From contig UREH01000018.1 in assembly GCA_900546835.1 (NCBI GenBank), forward strand, positions 1 through 23,201: DNA of 23,201 nt, given 5' to 3'. The notes beneath the pieces were generated by a model. The model worked only from the letters and a program-made list of their open reading frames with translations, had not been told where the DNA came from and did no database searches. Position numbers and translations under genes: made by a program. Source of the DNA: an uncultured Porphyromonadaceae bacterium (GTDB lineage Bacteria > Bacteroidota > Bacteroidia > Bacteroidales > Muribaculaceae). Positions 15,843 through 22,359 of this stretch are shown here, one piece after another (the first letter of the stretch is position 1; every line of letters begins with the position of its first letter).

Positions 15843-16973
15843 TTATTTTTTGTAAGATTTTTTGTAGAAGCGTTTGGCCACTACGGTGCAGGGGAAGGTT
15901 TTGCGGCGGATGCGCACTTTCAGTGGCGTTCCCTGGGCGGCGTAGCGGACGTCGACGAGAGCCATAGCCACGCTCTTGTCAATTGAGATGGCGTGGTAGC
16001 CGGTGGTGACGTGACCTACCACTTCGTCGGCGTCGTTGAGCACTTCGTAGCCGTGGCGCGGAATGGCGCGGTCAGCCAGTTCGAGCCCTACAAGTTTACG
16101 CGGCGCTCCGGCGGTTTTCTGCGCTAAGAGTGCATCGCGGCCCATCATATGGGGCTTGTCGAGCTTCACGAACATGCCGAGGCCTGCTTCGAGCGGGGTT
16201 ATGTCGTCGGCGAGTTCATCGCCGTAGAGCGGCAGTCCAACCTCGAAGCGCAGGGTGTCGCGGCATCCCAGGCCGCAGGGCTCGCAGCTGCCGGAGCCCA
16301 CGAGCTTATCCCACGCCTGCTGAATTATCTCCTCTTCGGCGTAAAGCTCGAAGCCGTCTTCGCCGGTGTAGCCGGTGCGGCTTATCAGGGCCTTGTGGCC
16401 GTCGATTTCAATCTCCTTGAAGGTGTAGAAACCCAGGTCGGAGCATTTTATTCCAAGTACGTTTTCTATGATATCTTCTGCCTTCGGGCCCTGGATGGCG
16501 AGTTCGGCAACAACCTCGCTCACCATCTCGAGGTCTACGCGGAAAAACATCCCTTCGGCCGACGCGGGGTTGATGTCGGCCGACCGCTTCTCGATCCATG
16601 CCTCGTCTTTGGCGATGTTCGAGGCGTTGATTACCAGCAGGTAGCGTTCGGCCGAAAAGCGGTACACGAGCAGGTCGTCGACCACTCCGCCGCGCTCGTT
16701 GAGCATCATGCCGTAGAGGCACTGCCTGTCGGCCGCCTGACTTACGTCGTTGGTGAAGATATAGTTTACGAAGTCTGTGGCGTCGGGGCCGTTCACAATC
16801 ACTTCTCCCATGTGGGATACGTCGAACACGCCGCAGGCCGTGCGCACGGCGTTGTGCTCTTCCACTATTCCGCGGTACTGGATGGGCATGTCGTAGCCGG
16901 CGAATGGGCTCATCTGTGCGCCCAGCGCAGTGTGGCGCGAATGAAGGCAGGTGGTAAGAAGTTTGTCGTTCAT
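15843..16973 (-). CDS. gcvT: Aminomethyltransferase (T protein of glycine cleavage)
   Basis: GcvT transfers the methylene group from the aminomethyl-lipoyl arm of GcvH to tetrahydrofolate, releasing ammonia. The 376-aa protein is of family length. It shows MSPFAGYDMPIQY near the N-terminus, GVFDVSHMGE (about residues 47-56), LNERGGVVDDLLVYR and SRTGYTGEDGFELY in the folate-binding core. The C-terminal barrel ends with GHVTTGYHAISIDKSVAMALV. It starts at the ATG at 16971-16973. The 46-bp gap to lplA holds no promoter box and is too short for a glycine riboswitch. Confidence 0.97.
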   Translation of the reverse strand: MNDKLLTTCLHSRHTALGAQMSPFAGYDMPIQYRGIVEEHNAVRTACGVFDVSHMGEVIVNGPDATDFVNYIFTNDVSQAADRQCLYGMMLNERGGVVDDLLVYRFSAERYLLVINASNIAKDEAWIEKRSADINPASAEGMFFRVDLEMVSEVVAELAIQGPKAEDIIENVLGIKCSDLGFYTFKEIEIDGHKALISRTGYTGEDGFELYAEEEIIQQAWDKLVGSGSCEPCGLGCRDTLRFEVGLPLYGDELADDITPLEAGLGMFVKLDKPHMMGRDALLAQKTAGAPRKLVGLELADRAIPRHGYEVLNDADEVVGHVTTGYHAISIDKSVAMALVDVRYAAQGTPLKVRIRRKTFPCTVVAKRFYKKSYKK

Positions 16974-17019
16974 ATTCTGATGAATTTTTATTGACTGAAG
17001 GTGGTGGAGTTTTTTTTGT

Positions 17020-18042
17020 TTATGTTGCTACGCTGGCGGCCCGGCTTATGAGCGCGGCCAGTTCCGCAGCGGGCAGTCCGGGAATTGCCCGGTCGATGTA
17101 GGGTGAGATGGCGTGCCCGATGGCTTCTGTATCGGCGGCTTCTATGCCGACTGCCGCACCGAGCATTGCTCTGGTGGCGTCGGCGTCGGAGAAGAAGTCG
17201 CCTGTGAGCGCTATGGAGTCAATCCGTCGGTCGTCCATGCGGATGTCTACAGAAATTTCGCCCACCCCTGGTATTCGTGTGGTGGTGGCGGAATCGCTGT
17301 GGTCGGTGTAGCGGGCGCGCAGCCATGCGGGATTATAGTATGCCTGCTCCATGCGCTCTATCTCGGCCACATCCGCAGGGGTAAGGATGTGCTCGCCGCT
17401 ACACATGCTGTGGCGGGCGAAGGCCATGAAGTCGGCGAGGCTTATGTCGCAATGCTCCCGTATGGTGGTGACGCGCTGACGCACCGACGCCACTCCCTTT
17501 GCCGCGAGTTTGGCTCCGGAAGGGGTCAGGGCGGCGCACATGGTGTCGTTGTCGGCGTCGTATAGCATCGTGCCGTGCACTATGGCGCGGCTTCGCCCGG
17601 TATGCGCGCTTTTCACGTGGTAGAAAGCGTAACCGCTCACCTTGCGGTCGCCGATCAGGATGTCGTTGCGTCCGGTGCGCGAGGCGTCGGCTATCCCAAG
17701 GTCGCGGAGCATCGAGGCCACCGCTTCCGTATAGTCGGCGAAGGTCGACGTCACGTCGCGGCAGTCGGCTATATGGGCGAACATTATGTTGTTGCGGTCG
17801 GCATACACACAACCGCCCCCGCTCTTGCGCCGGTAGTAATTGATGTGGTGGGCATCGCAGTAGGCCATGTCGAGCTCGGCCTCGGGCACCTGATTGCGCC
17901 CGTAGATCACCGTAGGATCTACCTGCCACATGAAGAAATAGTTGCCTTCCAGTTGCCGCGCCGCAAATTCCTCCATGGCAAGGAAAAACGGAAGCTTACG
18001 CGGCTCCCTCTTGGCGTCGGGGGGTAGTGACAGGTATATCAT
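17020..18042 (-). CDS. lplA: Lipoate-protein ligase A
   Basis: LplA uses ATP to activate free lipoate and attach it to lipoyl domains. The 340-aa protein has the size of the full enzyme with the C-terminal accessory domain. It carries RRKSGGGCVYAD at about residues 71-82 (the lipoate-binding loop), TGRNDILIGDRKVSGYAF with the catalytic lysine at 134, and HGTMLYDADNDTM. I choose the ATG at 18040-18042: the upstream TTG at 18061-18063 lies in the promoter -7 box and could not be on the transcript. It heads the gcv operon, which suggests that GcvH is a main target, though other lipoyl proteins elsewhere are likely. Confidence 0.94.
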   Translation of the reverse strand: MIYLSLPPDAKREPRKLPFFLAMEEFAARQLEGNYFFMWQVDPTVIYGRNQVPEAELDMAYCDAHHINYYRRKSGGGCVYADRNNIMFAHIADCRDVTSTFADYTEAVASMLRDLGIADASRTGRNDILIGDRKVSGYAFYHVKSAHTGRSRAIVHGTMLYDADNDTMCAALTPSGAKLAAKGVASVRQRVTTIREHCDISLADFMAFARHSMCSGEHILTPADVAEIERMEQAYYNPAWLRARYTDHSDSATTTRIPGVGEISVDIRMDDRRIDSIALTGDFFSDADATRAMLGAAVGIEAADTEAIGHAISPYIDRAIPGLPAAELAALISRAASVAT

Positions 18043-18060
18043 GGCTTGATTATATTGCCT

Positions 18061-18092
18061 CAAAGATAACCACTATCGGCCGCCCCTCCAAA
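18061..18092 (-). promoter_or_regulatory. Near-consensus Bacteroidetes promoter of the lplA-gcv operon
   Basis: On the minus strand TTTG (18092-18089) is separated by 20 bp from TATCTTTG (18068-18061), which matches TAnnTTTG exactly. It is the best paired promoter in the window. The -33 element abuts the stop codon of the upstream TPR gene. The expected start of transcription leaves a leader of only about 10-15 nt before the lplA ATG, so there is no room for a riboswitch. Confidence 0.7.
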
Positions 18093-18860
18093 TTAATTCG
18101 CATGCTTTGCGACATCTTTCTGCATTCTTGTGCTACTTAGTATCCTTTCTACAAAAGGCGTGGCTTTAATCTTCTGGGCGCGTTCAAGATAGGTGCGGGC
18201 CGCTTCGCCGGCTCGGGCGTCGGCTGGATGGAGGTGCAGCCAATTGCCCAGTGCCAGAAGCGCCTCATAGTCGTCGGGAGCGTGCTCGAGGATGCGTCGG
18301 AAGGTGTCGAGTCCGCGGTCGAAGCGGCCGGTGAGCATATACCCTTCGGCCAGCGAACGGAGGAAGCCGACGTTGTCGGGAGCACCGTCGAGCATGGCGT
18401 CGGCGAATTCAACCATCTTGTCGCCGTCGCTGCGGAAGCGGTAGAAGGCGAGCAATCTGGCATCGACTGTCCGTTTCATCCACTGATAGGTATCGCGTGC
18501 CAGCGAGAGGAAATTCTCGTAGATGTGGAAGTTTCCCAGATGAAAACTCCACTGCTCTACCTGGGAGAATACCGAATCGAAGGGCACATGGTTGGCCAGC
18601 GCCTTCTCCAGCAGCCGCACCTGTTCGAGGCTGTCGGAGCGCATTGCGTTGGCGGTGATGGCGCGTCCGTAGGTCGACGCCACCTCCGGCCGTTGCTCAA
18701 GCATCAGGTCGAGCAGCGCCGCGGCCGATGGCCACTCTCCGTGGGTATAGGCGCGCGAGGCGCGCGCGTCGAGGTTGCTGTAGTCGGTGCCGTACGCCTT
18801 TAATGCTGAAAGTATGGCTGCTACAGCCAATATGGCGAGGAATCTCCTTATCTGTGGCAT
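18093..18860 (-). CDS. Exported TPR-repeat protein, unknown function
   Basis: From the ATG at 18858-18860 the protein is 255 aa. An N-terminal signal peptide (MPQIRRFLAILAVAAILSA, with likely cleavage near AYG) indicates export. The rest is helical, with tetratricopeptide-like repeats: ARASRAYTHGEWPSAAALLD, LRSLAEGYMLTGRFDRGLD followed by TFRRILEHAPD, and YEALLALGNWLH are the clearest. TPR proteins are scaffolds, so no activity can be assigned. The open frame continues 38 codons upstream, but those residues cross the divergent promoter region and mask the signal peptide. It is on the same strand as the gcv operon, but the operon has its own promoter at the end of this gene. It is divergent from manC. 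Confidence 0.82.
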   Translation of the reverse strand: MPQIRRFLAILAVAAILSALKAYGTDYSNLDARASRAYTHGEWPSAAALLDLMLEQRPEVASTYGRAITANAMRSDSLEQVRLLEKALANHVPFDSVFSQVEQWSFHLGNFHIYENFLSLARDTYQWMKRTVDARLLAFYRFRSDGDKMVEFADAMLDGAPDNVGFLRSLAEGYMLTGRFDRGLDTFRRILEHAPDDYEALLALGNWLHLHPADARAGEAARTYLERAQKIKATPFVERILSSTRMQKDVAKHAN

Positions 18861-18916
18861 GATAAATGTCCTTATATATACTCGGCAAAATTGGCGATAA
18901 TTGCTGAAATATCCCA

Positions 18917-18924
18917 CAAAAATA
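18917..18924 (-). promoter_or_regulatory. Candidate -7 box for the TPR gene
   Basis: TATTTTTG on the minus strand matches TAnnTTTG exactly and lies 56 bp before the ATG. No TTTG is found at 17-23 bp upstream. The 145-bp divergent gap must also hold the manC promoter; TACTTTTT on the plus strand (18943-18950) is the only weak match seen there. Confidence 0.4.
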
Positions 18925-19005
18925 GGCTGAAAGTTGCAATTTCTACTTTTTCGAACTAACTTAGCGAGAAGCAATCACTACGTTGAAACGAACCAAGACA
19001 CTAAT

Positions 19006-20097
19006 ATGATGGTAAATCAACATCGCTATTGCGTGATCATGTGTGGCGGCATAGGCAGTCGTTTCTGGCCCTACAGCCGCTCGTCGCGTCCAAAGCAGTT
19101 CATAGATTTTCTCGGAACCGGCCGCACTCTTCTCCAGATGAGTTTCGACCGGATTCTTCCGCTCGTGCCTAAAGAGAATGTGCTCATCGTAACCAACGAG
19201 CAGTATGCTCCGCTCGTTCGGGAGCAACTGCCCGAACTCGCCGAAAGCCAGATTCTGCTGGAACCTGCGCGCCGCAATACCGCTCCCTGCATCGCCTGGG
19301 CTGCATACCATATAGCGGCAATCGACCCCGAGGCAAGTATCATAGTGGCTCCGAGCGACCATCTGATTACACGGGAGAACATCTTTGTCGACTCCCTGGA
19401 GCGCGGTTTCCGCTTTGTCGAGACCCACGACGCCCTGCTTACGCTCGGCATCCGCCCCTCGCGCCCGGAAACCGGCTACGGCTATATCCAGGTGGGGCAG
19501 CCCGTCGACGGTGTCGATGGCATCTGCAAGGTGAAGACTTTCACCGAGAAGCCAAAACTCGAGCTGGCGCAGGTATTTGTCGAGTCGGGCGAATTCTTCT
19601 GGAATTCCGGTATTTTCCTATGGTCGGCAAAAAACATCATCCGCGAACTCGGGCTGCACGCCCCCAACGTGGCCGCAGCATTCGAGAAAGGAATCGATGC
19701 GTTCGGCACTCCCGCCGAGCGAAGTTTCATCGAGCAGAATTTCCCCGGCTGCCTCAGTATCTCGATTGATTTCGCCGTGATGGAGAAGTCGCAGTGCGTA
19801 TATGTGGAATGCGTTGACTTCGGCTGGAACGACCTCGGCACGTGGAGCGCCCTCTACGACAATTCGCCCAAAAACCGCGACGGCAACGTGACGCAGAACT
19901 GCAATGTGCTGGCCTACAACTCGTCGGGCAATATTTTTGCCGTCAACGGCGAGAAACTTATCGTGGCCGACGGCTTGAAGAACTATATCGTGGCCGATGC
20001 CGGCGACGTGCTTCTCATCTGCCCCAAGGCCGAGGAGCAGCGCATCAAGCAGATGGTCAACGACGCCCATCTCGCCTTTGGCGAGAAATACCTCTGA
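19006..20097 (+). CDS. manC: Mannose-1-phosphate guanylyltransferase
   Basis: This enzyme makes GDP-mannose from mannose-1-phosphate and GTP, the donor for mannose- and fucose-containing glycans. The 363-aa protein is the single-domain form without the C-terminal phosphomannose isomerase domain. It has CGGIGSRFWPYSR (about residues 13-25) and RPKQF (28-32) in the nucleotide-binding loop, EPARRNTAPCIAWAA, VAPSDHLI with the metal-binding aspartate, ETGYGYIQ, FTEKP, and FFWNSGIFLW. Two adjacent ATGs (19006 and 19009) fit equally; the frame upstream is open but not family-like. It is monocistronic and followed by a hairpin terminator. Confidence 0.95.
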   Translation: MMVNQHRYCVIMCGGIGSRFWPYSRSSRPKQFIDFLGTGRTLLQMSFDRILPLVPKENVLIVTNEQYAPLVREQLPELAESQILLEPARRNTAPCIAWAAYHIAAIDPEASIIVAPSDHLITRENIFVDSLERGFRFVETHDALLTLGIRPSRPETGYGYIQVGQPVDGVDGICKVKTFTEKPKLELAQVFVESGEFFWNSGIFLWSAKNIIRELGLHAPNVAAAFEKGIDAFGTPAERSFIEQNFPGCLSISIDFAVMEKSQCVYVECVDFGWNDLGTWSALYDNSPKNRDGNVTQNCNVLAYNSSGNIFAVNGEKLIVADGLKNYIVADAGDVLLICPKAEEQRIKQMVNDAHLAFGEKYL

Positions 20098-20118
20098 TCC
20101 ACCGTATTGACGAAATTT

Positions 20119-20160
20119 AGGCGATGTGCCCGCGGATAACCGCTGAGGTACATCGCCTTT
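20119..20160 (+). terminator. Intrinsic terminator after manC, possibly bidirectional
   Basis: AGGCGATGT (20119-20127) pairs with ACATCGCCT (20150-20158), extended inward by GTGCC/GGTAC-like pairing and a GCGG/CCGC tip around ATAA. The plus-strand 3' side continues TTTG. On the minus strand the stem is followed by AAATTT, so it may also stop the His-rich lipoprotein gene that ends at 20183. Confidence 0.7.
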
Positions 20161-20182
20161 GTTATAATAGTATGCAGGAGCA

Positions 20183-20446
20183 TCAGTCGTCGTGGTCATG
20201 ATGATGGCCGTGGTGGTCGTGATCGTGATGCTTCTTGCGTGGTTTATGTTTGGGCTTTTTGTGTTTATGTCTTTTGTGGCCTGTGTAAAAACGGCCGTTG
20301 CCGTCGGGATAGTAATAGCCGTCGGTCTCGATTCCGCCATACGTATGGATCGTATCGCAGGCCGGAGTGGCTATAATAGCAGCGAGAAGCAGCAGGATTA
20401 CGCTCAGCCGTCCGATGGAGGTGCGCAGTTGTGTGTGGCTTTTCAT
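20183..20446 (-). CDS. Small lipoprotein with a His/Lys-rich tail
   Basis: I do not recognise a family. The 87-aa protein begins with a signal peptide (MKSHTQLRTSIGRLS, then a hydrophobic core) ending in TPAC at residues 27-30, a plausible lipobox, so it is probably a lipoprotein. A short middle part has GGIETDGYYYPDGNGRFY. The last about 30 residues are extremely basic and histidine-rich (HKRHKHKKPKHKPRKKH, then repeated HD and HH pairs). His-rich tails often bind nickel, zinc or copper, but that is inference. The plus strand holds an equally long open frame of hydrophobic composition, which is the mirror of the His codons. No paired promoter boxes were found upstream. Confidence 0.65.
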   Translation of the reverse strand: MKSHTQLRTSIGRLSVILLLLAAIIATPACDTIHTYGGIETDGYYYPDGNGRFYTGHKRHKHKKPKHKPRKKHHDHDHHGHHHDHDD

Positions 20447-20579
20447 ATCGTGTAGTTTTGCCGGTAAAGTATATCGTATGGCCGGGTCGGCCTTACACCT
20501 TTATTAATTACTACGCGATTTCGTGCTCCAAAGTTCACGCCGCTGCAGGCTGTTGCGTAATTCGGCGCTGTGCTGACGG

Positions 20580-20702
20580 TCAGTGATTGCTGCTGTGGAG
20601 GCTTTTGCGCTCACGCTCTACGATGTCGTGATAGGGGTAGAGCATTGCGGCGGTTTCGAAATACCATTTAGCAGCCTTTTTTACCATTTCTGTAGCTTTC
20701 AT
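20580..20702 (-). CDS. Possible small protein of 40 aa, unknown
   Basis: The frame from the ATG at 20700-20702 to the TGA at 20580-20582 encodes a 40-aa peptide starting MKATEMVKKAAKWYFETAA and ending RKSLHSSNH. The first 20 residues would form an amphipathic helix with lysines and aromatic residues; there is no signal peptide. A weak -7-like TATGTTTA lies about 46 bp upstream (20748-20755). The composition is protein-like rather than random, and the same-strand neighbour downstream is the His-rich lipoprotein gene. I do not recognise it, and a frame of this length can occur by chance. Confidence 0.4.
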   Translation of the reverse strand: MKATEMVKKAAKWYFETAAMLYPYHDIVERERKSLHSSNH

Positions 20703-20884
20703 AATCAAATAGTTTTAGTGGGAGTGGCCCGAAAGCTTCTCCGAAGTTAAACATAATGATTAACAATTCTCTAATTGGCGGGATAAATTGTTTTACTTTG
20801 GCGAAGCGTCGAGCAAAAAGTAAATGTGGGATTAATTAATGAATGAAAGAATTGAGGATACTTCGCCTGGAATCCCGCTGTGGC

Positions 20885-21010
20885 TCAAAGATTTGAATAG
20901 TCCCTCCGGCGCGGTGTGCAGTCGCCTGTTGTGCGAAACGCATCGTTTTCGCTCATAGCGCGGAAGGTCTTGGCCATTTCCGATTTGAACTTTTTTACGA
21001 TGGTAATCAT
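20885..21010 (-). CDS. Possible small protein of 41 aa, unknown
   Basis: The frame from the ATG at 21008-21010 to the TGA at 20885-20887 encodes a 41-aa peptide starting MITIVKKFKSEMAKTFRAM and ending RRRDYSNL. It is basic, with a likely amphipathic N-terminal helix and one cysteine; there is no signal peptide. An exact Bacteroidetes -7 box sits 75 bp upstream on the same strand, which supports transcription. A plus-strand frame at 20839-20958 overlaps it and is less likely. Like the 40-aa frame downstream, it could be a member of the many unannotated small proteins of gut Bacteroidales. Confidence 0.42.
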   Translation of the reverse strand: MITIVKKFKSEMAKTFRAMSENDAFRTTGDCTPRRRDYSNL

Positions 21011-21084
21011 AATCTCATAAATTTAGTTTGACATCTTCCGAACGGCGGTAGCTTTCTTATCCGTTCGTCTGTATAATCAACGCA

Positions 21085-21092
21085 CAAAATTA
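21085..21092 (-). promoter_or_regulatory. Exact -7 promoter box upstream of the 41-aa frame
   Basis: TAATTTTG on the minus strand matches TAnnTTTG exactly. The -33 element is not obvious. The leader to the ATG at 21010 would be about 65-70 nt. Confidence 0.45.
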
Positions 21093-21241
21093 CAGAAAAG
21101 CTGCAGAAATATGTTGTAAAAAGATGTTCTTTAACATATTTTCCGCTCAAAAACGGCCATAAAACCACATCGGTGGCCCCATTTAACAATGTTAAAATAG
21201 CAGCGACAACCATTATCTTCAAAATTTAGGGATGAAGCGCC

Positions 21242-21384
21242 GTCCGGATGGCAGAAGGAGTTGTCAGTACGGTTCGGATGGCAGGAGACGAGGGCAAGCG
21301 CTGAAGGGGGACAGTACATTAGTACGGCCCCGAAGCCGAGTCCCGATGTCGACGCCACCCGACGGGCCGTTATCACAACTCCTT
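21242..21384. repeat. Nested inverted and direct repeats at the mtgA 3' end
   Basis: AAGGAGTTGT (21255-21264) and ACAACTCCTT (21375-21384) are perfect inverted repeats 110 bp apart; the second reaches the last base of the mtgA stop codon. Inside, ACGGCCC (21324-21330) pairs with GGGCCGT (21364-21370), and GTAC/GTAC flank ATTA near 21313-21324 within GGGG and CCCC arms. CGGATGGCAG is repeated exactly at 21245-21254 and 21275-21284, a 30-bp period. The arrangement suggests a folded transcript end or the scar of a dispersed element; I cannot decide which. Confidence 0.5.
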
Positions 21385-22034
21385 CACATCCAGCGCATGA
21401 TTGTCGCCGCGCGCCGCCTCATATACCCCGTCGGGTGGCTTGCATCGCGTTTAAGCGGATTCGGCAGAGAAACGGCGATTAGCGCACACTGCCGTTTGGT
21501 GAGTCGTGACGCCGACGTGCCGAACAGTTGCTCGGCGGCCGCCTGCGCCCCGTAGATACCCGGCCCCATCTCGATGGAGTTGAGATACACCTCCAGAATC
21601 CGCTCTTTGCTCCAGAAAATCTCTATAAGCACTGTGAAATAAGCCTCCAGCCCCTTGCGCACCCATGAATGCCCGGGCCAGAGAAACACGTTTTTAGCCG
21701 TCTGCTGCGTGATGGTCGAGGCGCCGCGTTCGCGCTGCCCCTTCGCGCGTTCCTCCAGCGCATTGTTGATTTCCTTGAAGTCAAAGCCATGATGGTCGTA
21801 GAAACGGCCATCCTCCGAAGCAACGACCGCCTTGGGCATCCACGACGACATCCTGGAGAGCGGCACCCATTCGTGGTGCCACCCGCGGCACTCAGGGTTC
21901 TCCACACTGCGGATCACCATCAGCGGCGTAATCCATACGGGAATCCACCGCAGCGCCACCACAGCCAGCACCGACGACCCGAAAAATAGAATCGCCACCC
22001 ACTTCAACACCTTAAGCACCTTATGCAGAACCAT
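21384..22034 (-). CDS. mtgA: Monofunctional peptidoglycan glycosyltransferase
   Basis: This GT51 enzyme polymerises lipid II into glycan strands at the outer face of the inner membrane. The 216-aa protein starts at the ATG at 22032-22034; two codons upstream a TTG is also possible. It has one N-terminal membrane helix (about residues 11-31) and then the GT51 motifs: ASEDGRFYDHHGFD with catalytic Glu 74, RGASTITQQTAKN (103-115), RKGLEAYFTVLIE, and KERILEVYLNSIEMGPGIYG with the second acidic pair. No transpeptidase domain follows, which distinguishes it from class A PBPs. It lies apart from the dcw cluster and is probably monocistronic. Confidence 0.95.
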   Translation of the reverse strand: MVLHKVLKVLKWVAILFFGSSVLAVVALRWIPVWITPLMVIRSVENPECRGWHHEWVPLSRMSSWMPKAVVASEDGRFYDHHGFDFKEINNALEERAKGQRERGASTITQQTAKNVFLWPGHSWVRKGLEAYFTVLIEIFWSKERILEVYLNSIEMGPGIYGAQAAAEQLFGTSASRLTKRQCALIAVSLPNPLKRDASHPTGYMRRRAATIMRWM

Positions 22035-22101
22035 ACGCAAAAATCACATTTAAAATCCCCCGCCGTTTAATTAAAAAGAAGGAATCCTTCCTTTCCGCCC
22101 G

Positions 22102-22134
22102 CAAAATTACGCATTTCCGCGCTTTCATCCCCAA
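22102..22134 (-). promoter_or_regulatory. Candidate promoter of mtgA
   Basis: On the minus strand TTG (22134-22132) is followed after 22 bp by TAATTTTG (22109-22102), an exact TAnnTTTG match. The leader would be about 60 nt and contains the 13-bp dyad at 22078-22090. Confidence 0.5.
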
Positions 22135-22344
22135 TCCGGCCCCAAAATTCCGCTCCAGCTCTTCTCTCTGCCCTTCCTCCACAAATTTGTTTGCACCGGC
22201 CCTCGCCCACGCTATGGAAGCATGTTCTGGATCCATGCTCCGTAGCGGGGGCGTCGTGTCTTCAGCGCATGGCTGTGGACACTGGCGGCGGGGATGTTAA
22301 GTTTTTTTAGGGATGGAGGGTAGGGAAAAGCGGGGGGAATGTGT

Positions 22345-22352
22345 TAATTTTG
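22345..22352 (+). promoter_or_regulatory. Candidate -7 box of the GH3 gene
   Basis: TAATTTTG matches TAnnTTTG exactly but ends only 7 bp before the ATG at 22360. If used, the transcript would be nearly leaderless. No TTTG lies at 17-23 bp upstream, so the box may be fortuitous. Confidence 0.3.
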
Positions 22353-22359
22353 TGGGTTT

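Larger units (their letters stand above)
20447..21383. other. Gene-poor interval with two possible tiny ORFs and a structured repeat
   Basis: No conventional gene is visible in these 937 bp. The interval contains two minus-strand frames of 40 and 41 codons (20580-20702 and 20885-21010), an exact -7 promoter box at 21085-21092, and a set of direct and inverted repeats from 21242 into the mtgA stop. 20447-20579 and 20703-20884 hold nothing I can name beyond AT-rich, promoter-like sequence. No tRNA fold, CRISPR repeat or transposase remnant was seen. Confidence 0.5.
22035..22359. other. Divergent intergenic region between mtgA and the GH3 gene
   Basis: This 325-bp gap holds the start regions of both flanking genes and no convincing ORF. 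The mtgA side has a paired promoter (22102-22134) and a dyad GAAGGA-A-TCCTTC (22078-22090) just downstream of its expected transcription start. A stem GTGTC/GACAC enclosing CAGC/GCTG lies at about 22256-22282, without a T-run. The GH3 side has a -7 box at 22345-22352. Confidence 0.5.

Noticed and set aside
16974..17019. Glycine riboswitch in front of gcvT
   Set aside because: The gap to lplA is only 46 bp, with no aptamer-like structure.
20192..20455. A hydrophobic plus-strand frame opposite the His-rich lipoprotein
   Set aside because: Its run of Val and Met is the complement of the His/Asp codons, and no plus-strand promoter lies between it and the manC terminator. The minus strand has a signal peptide with a lipobox.
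20839..20958. A 39-aa plus-strand frame overlapping the 41-aa minus-strand frame
   Set aside because: It lacks an exact promoter box upstream, and the minus-strand alternative has one; only one of the two is likely to be real.
21131..21376. An 81-codon minus-strand frame across the repeat block
   Set aside because: It starts at GTG, is rich in Cys, Pro and Ser with no domain, and runs through the inverted repeats; it is better explained as non-coding sequence.
22256..22282. GTGTC/GACAC stem with an inner CAGC/GCTG stem as a terminator
   Set aside because: No T-run follows on either strand, and no gene ends nearby.
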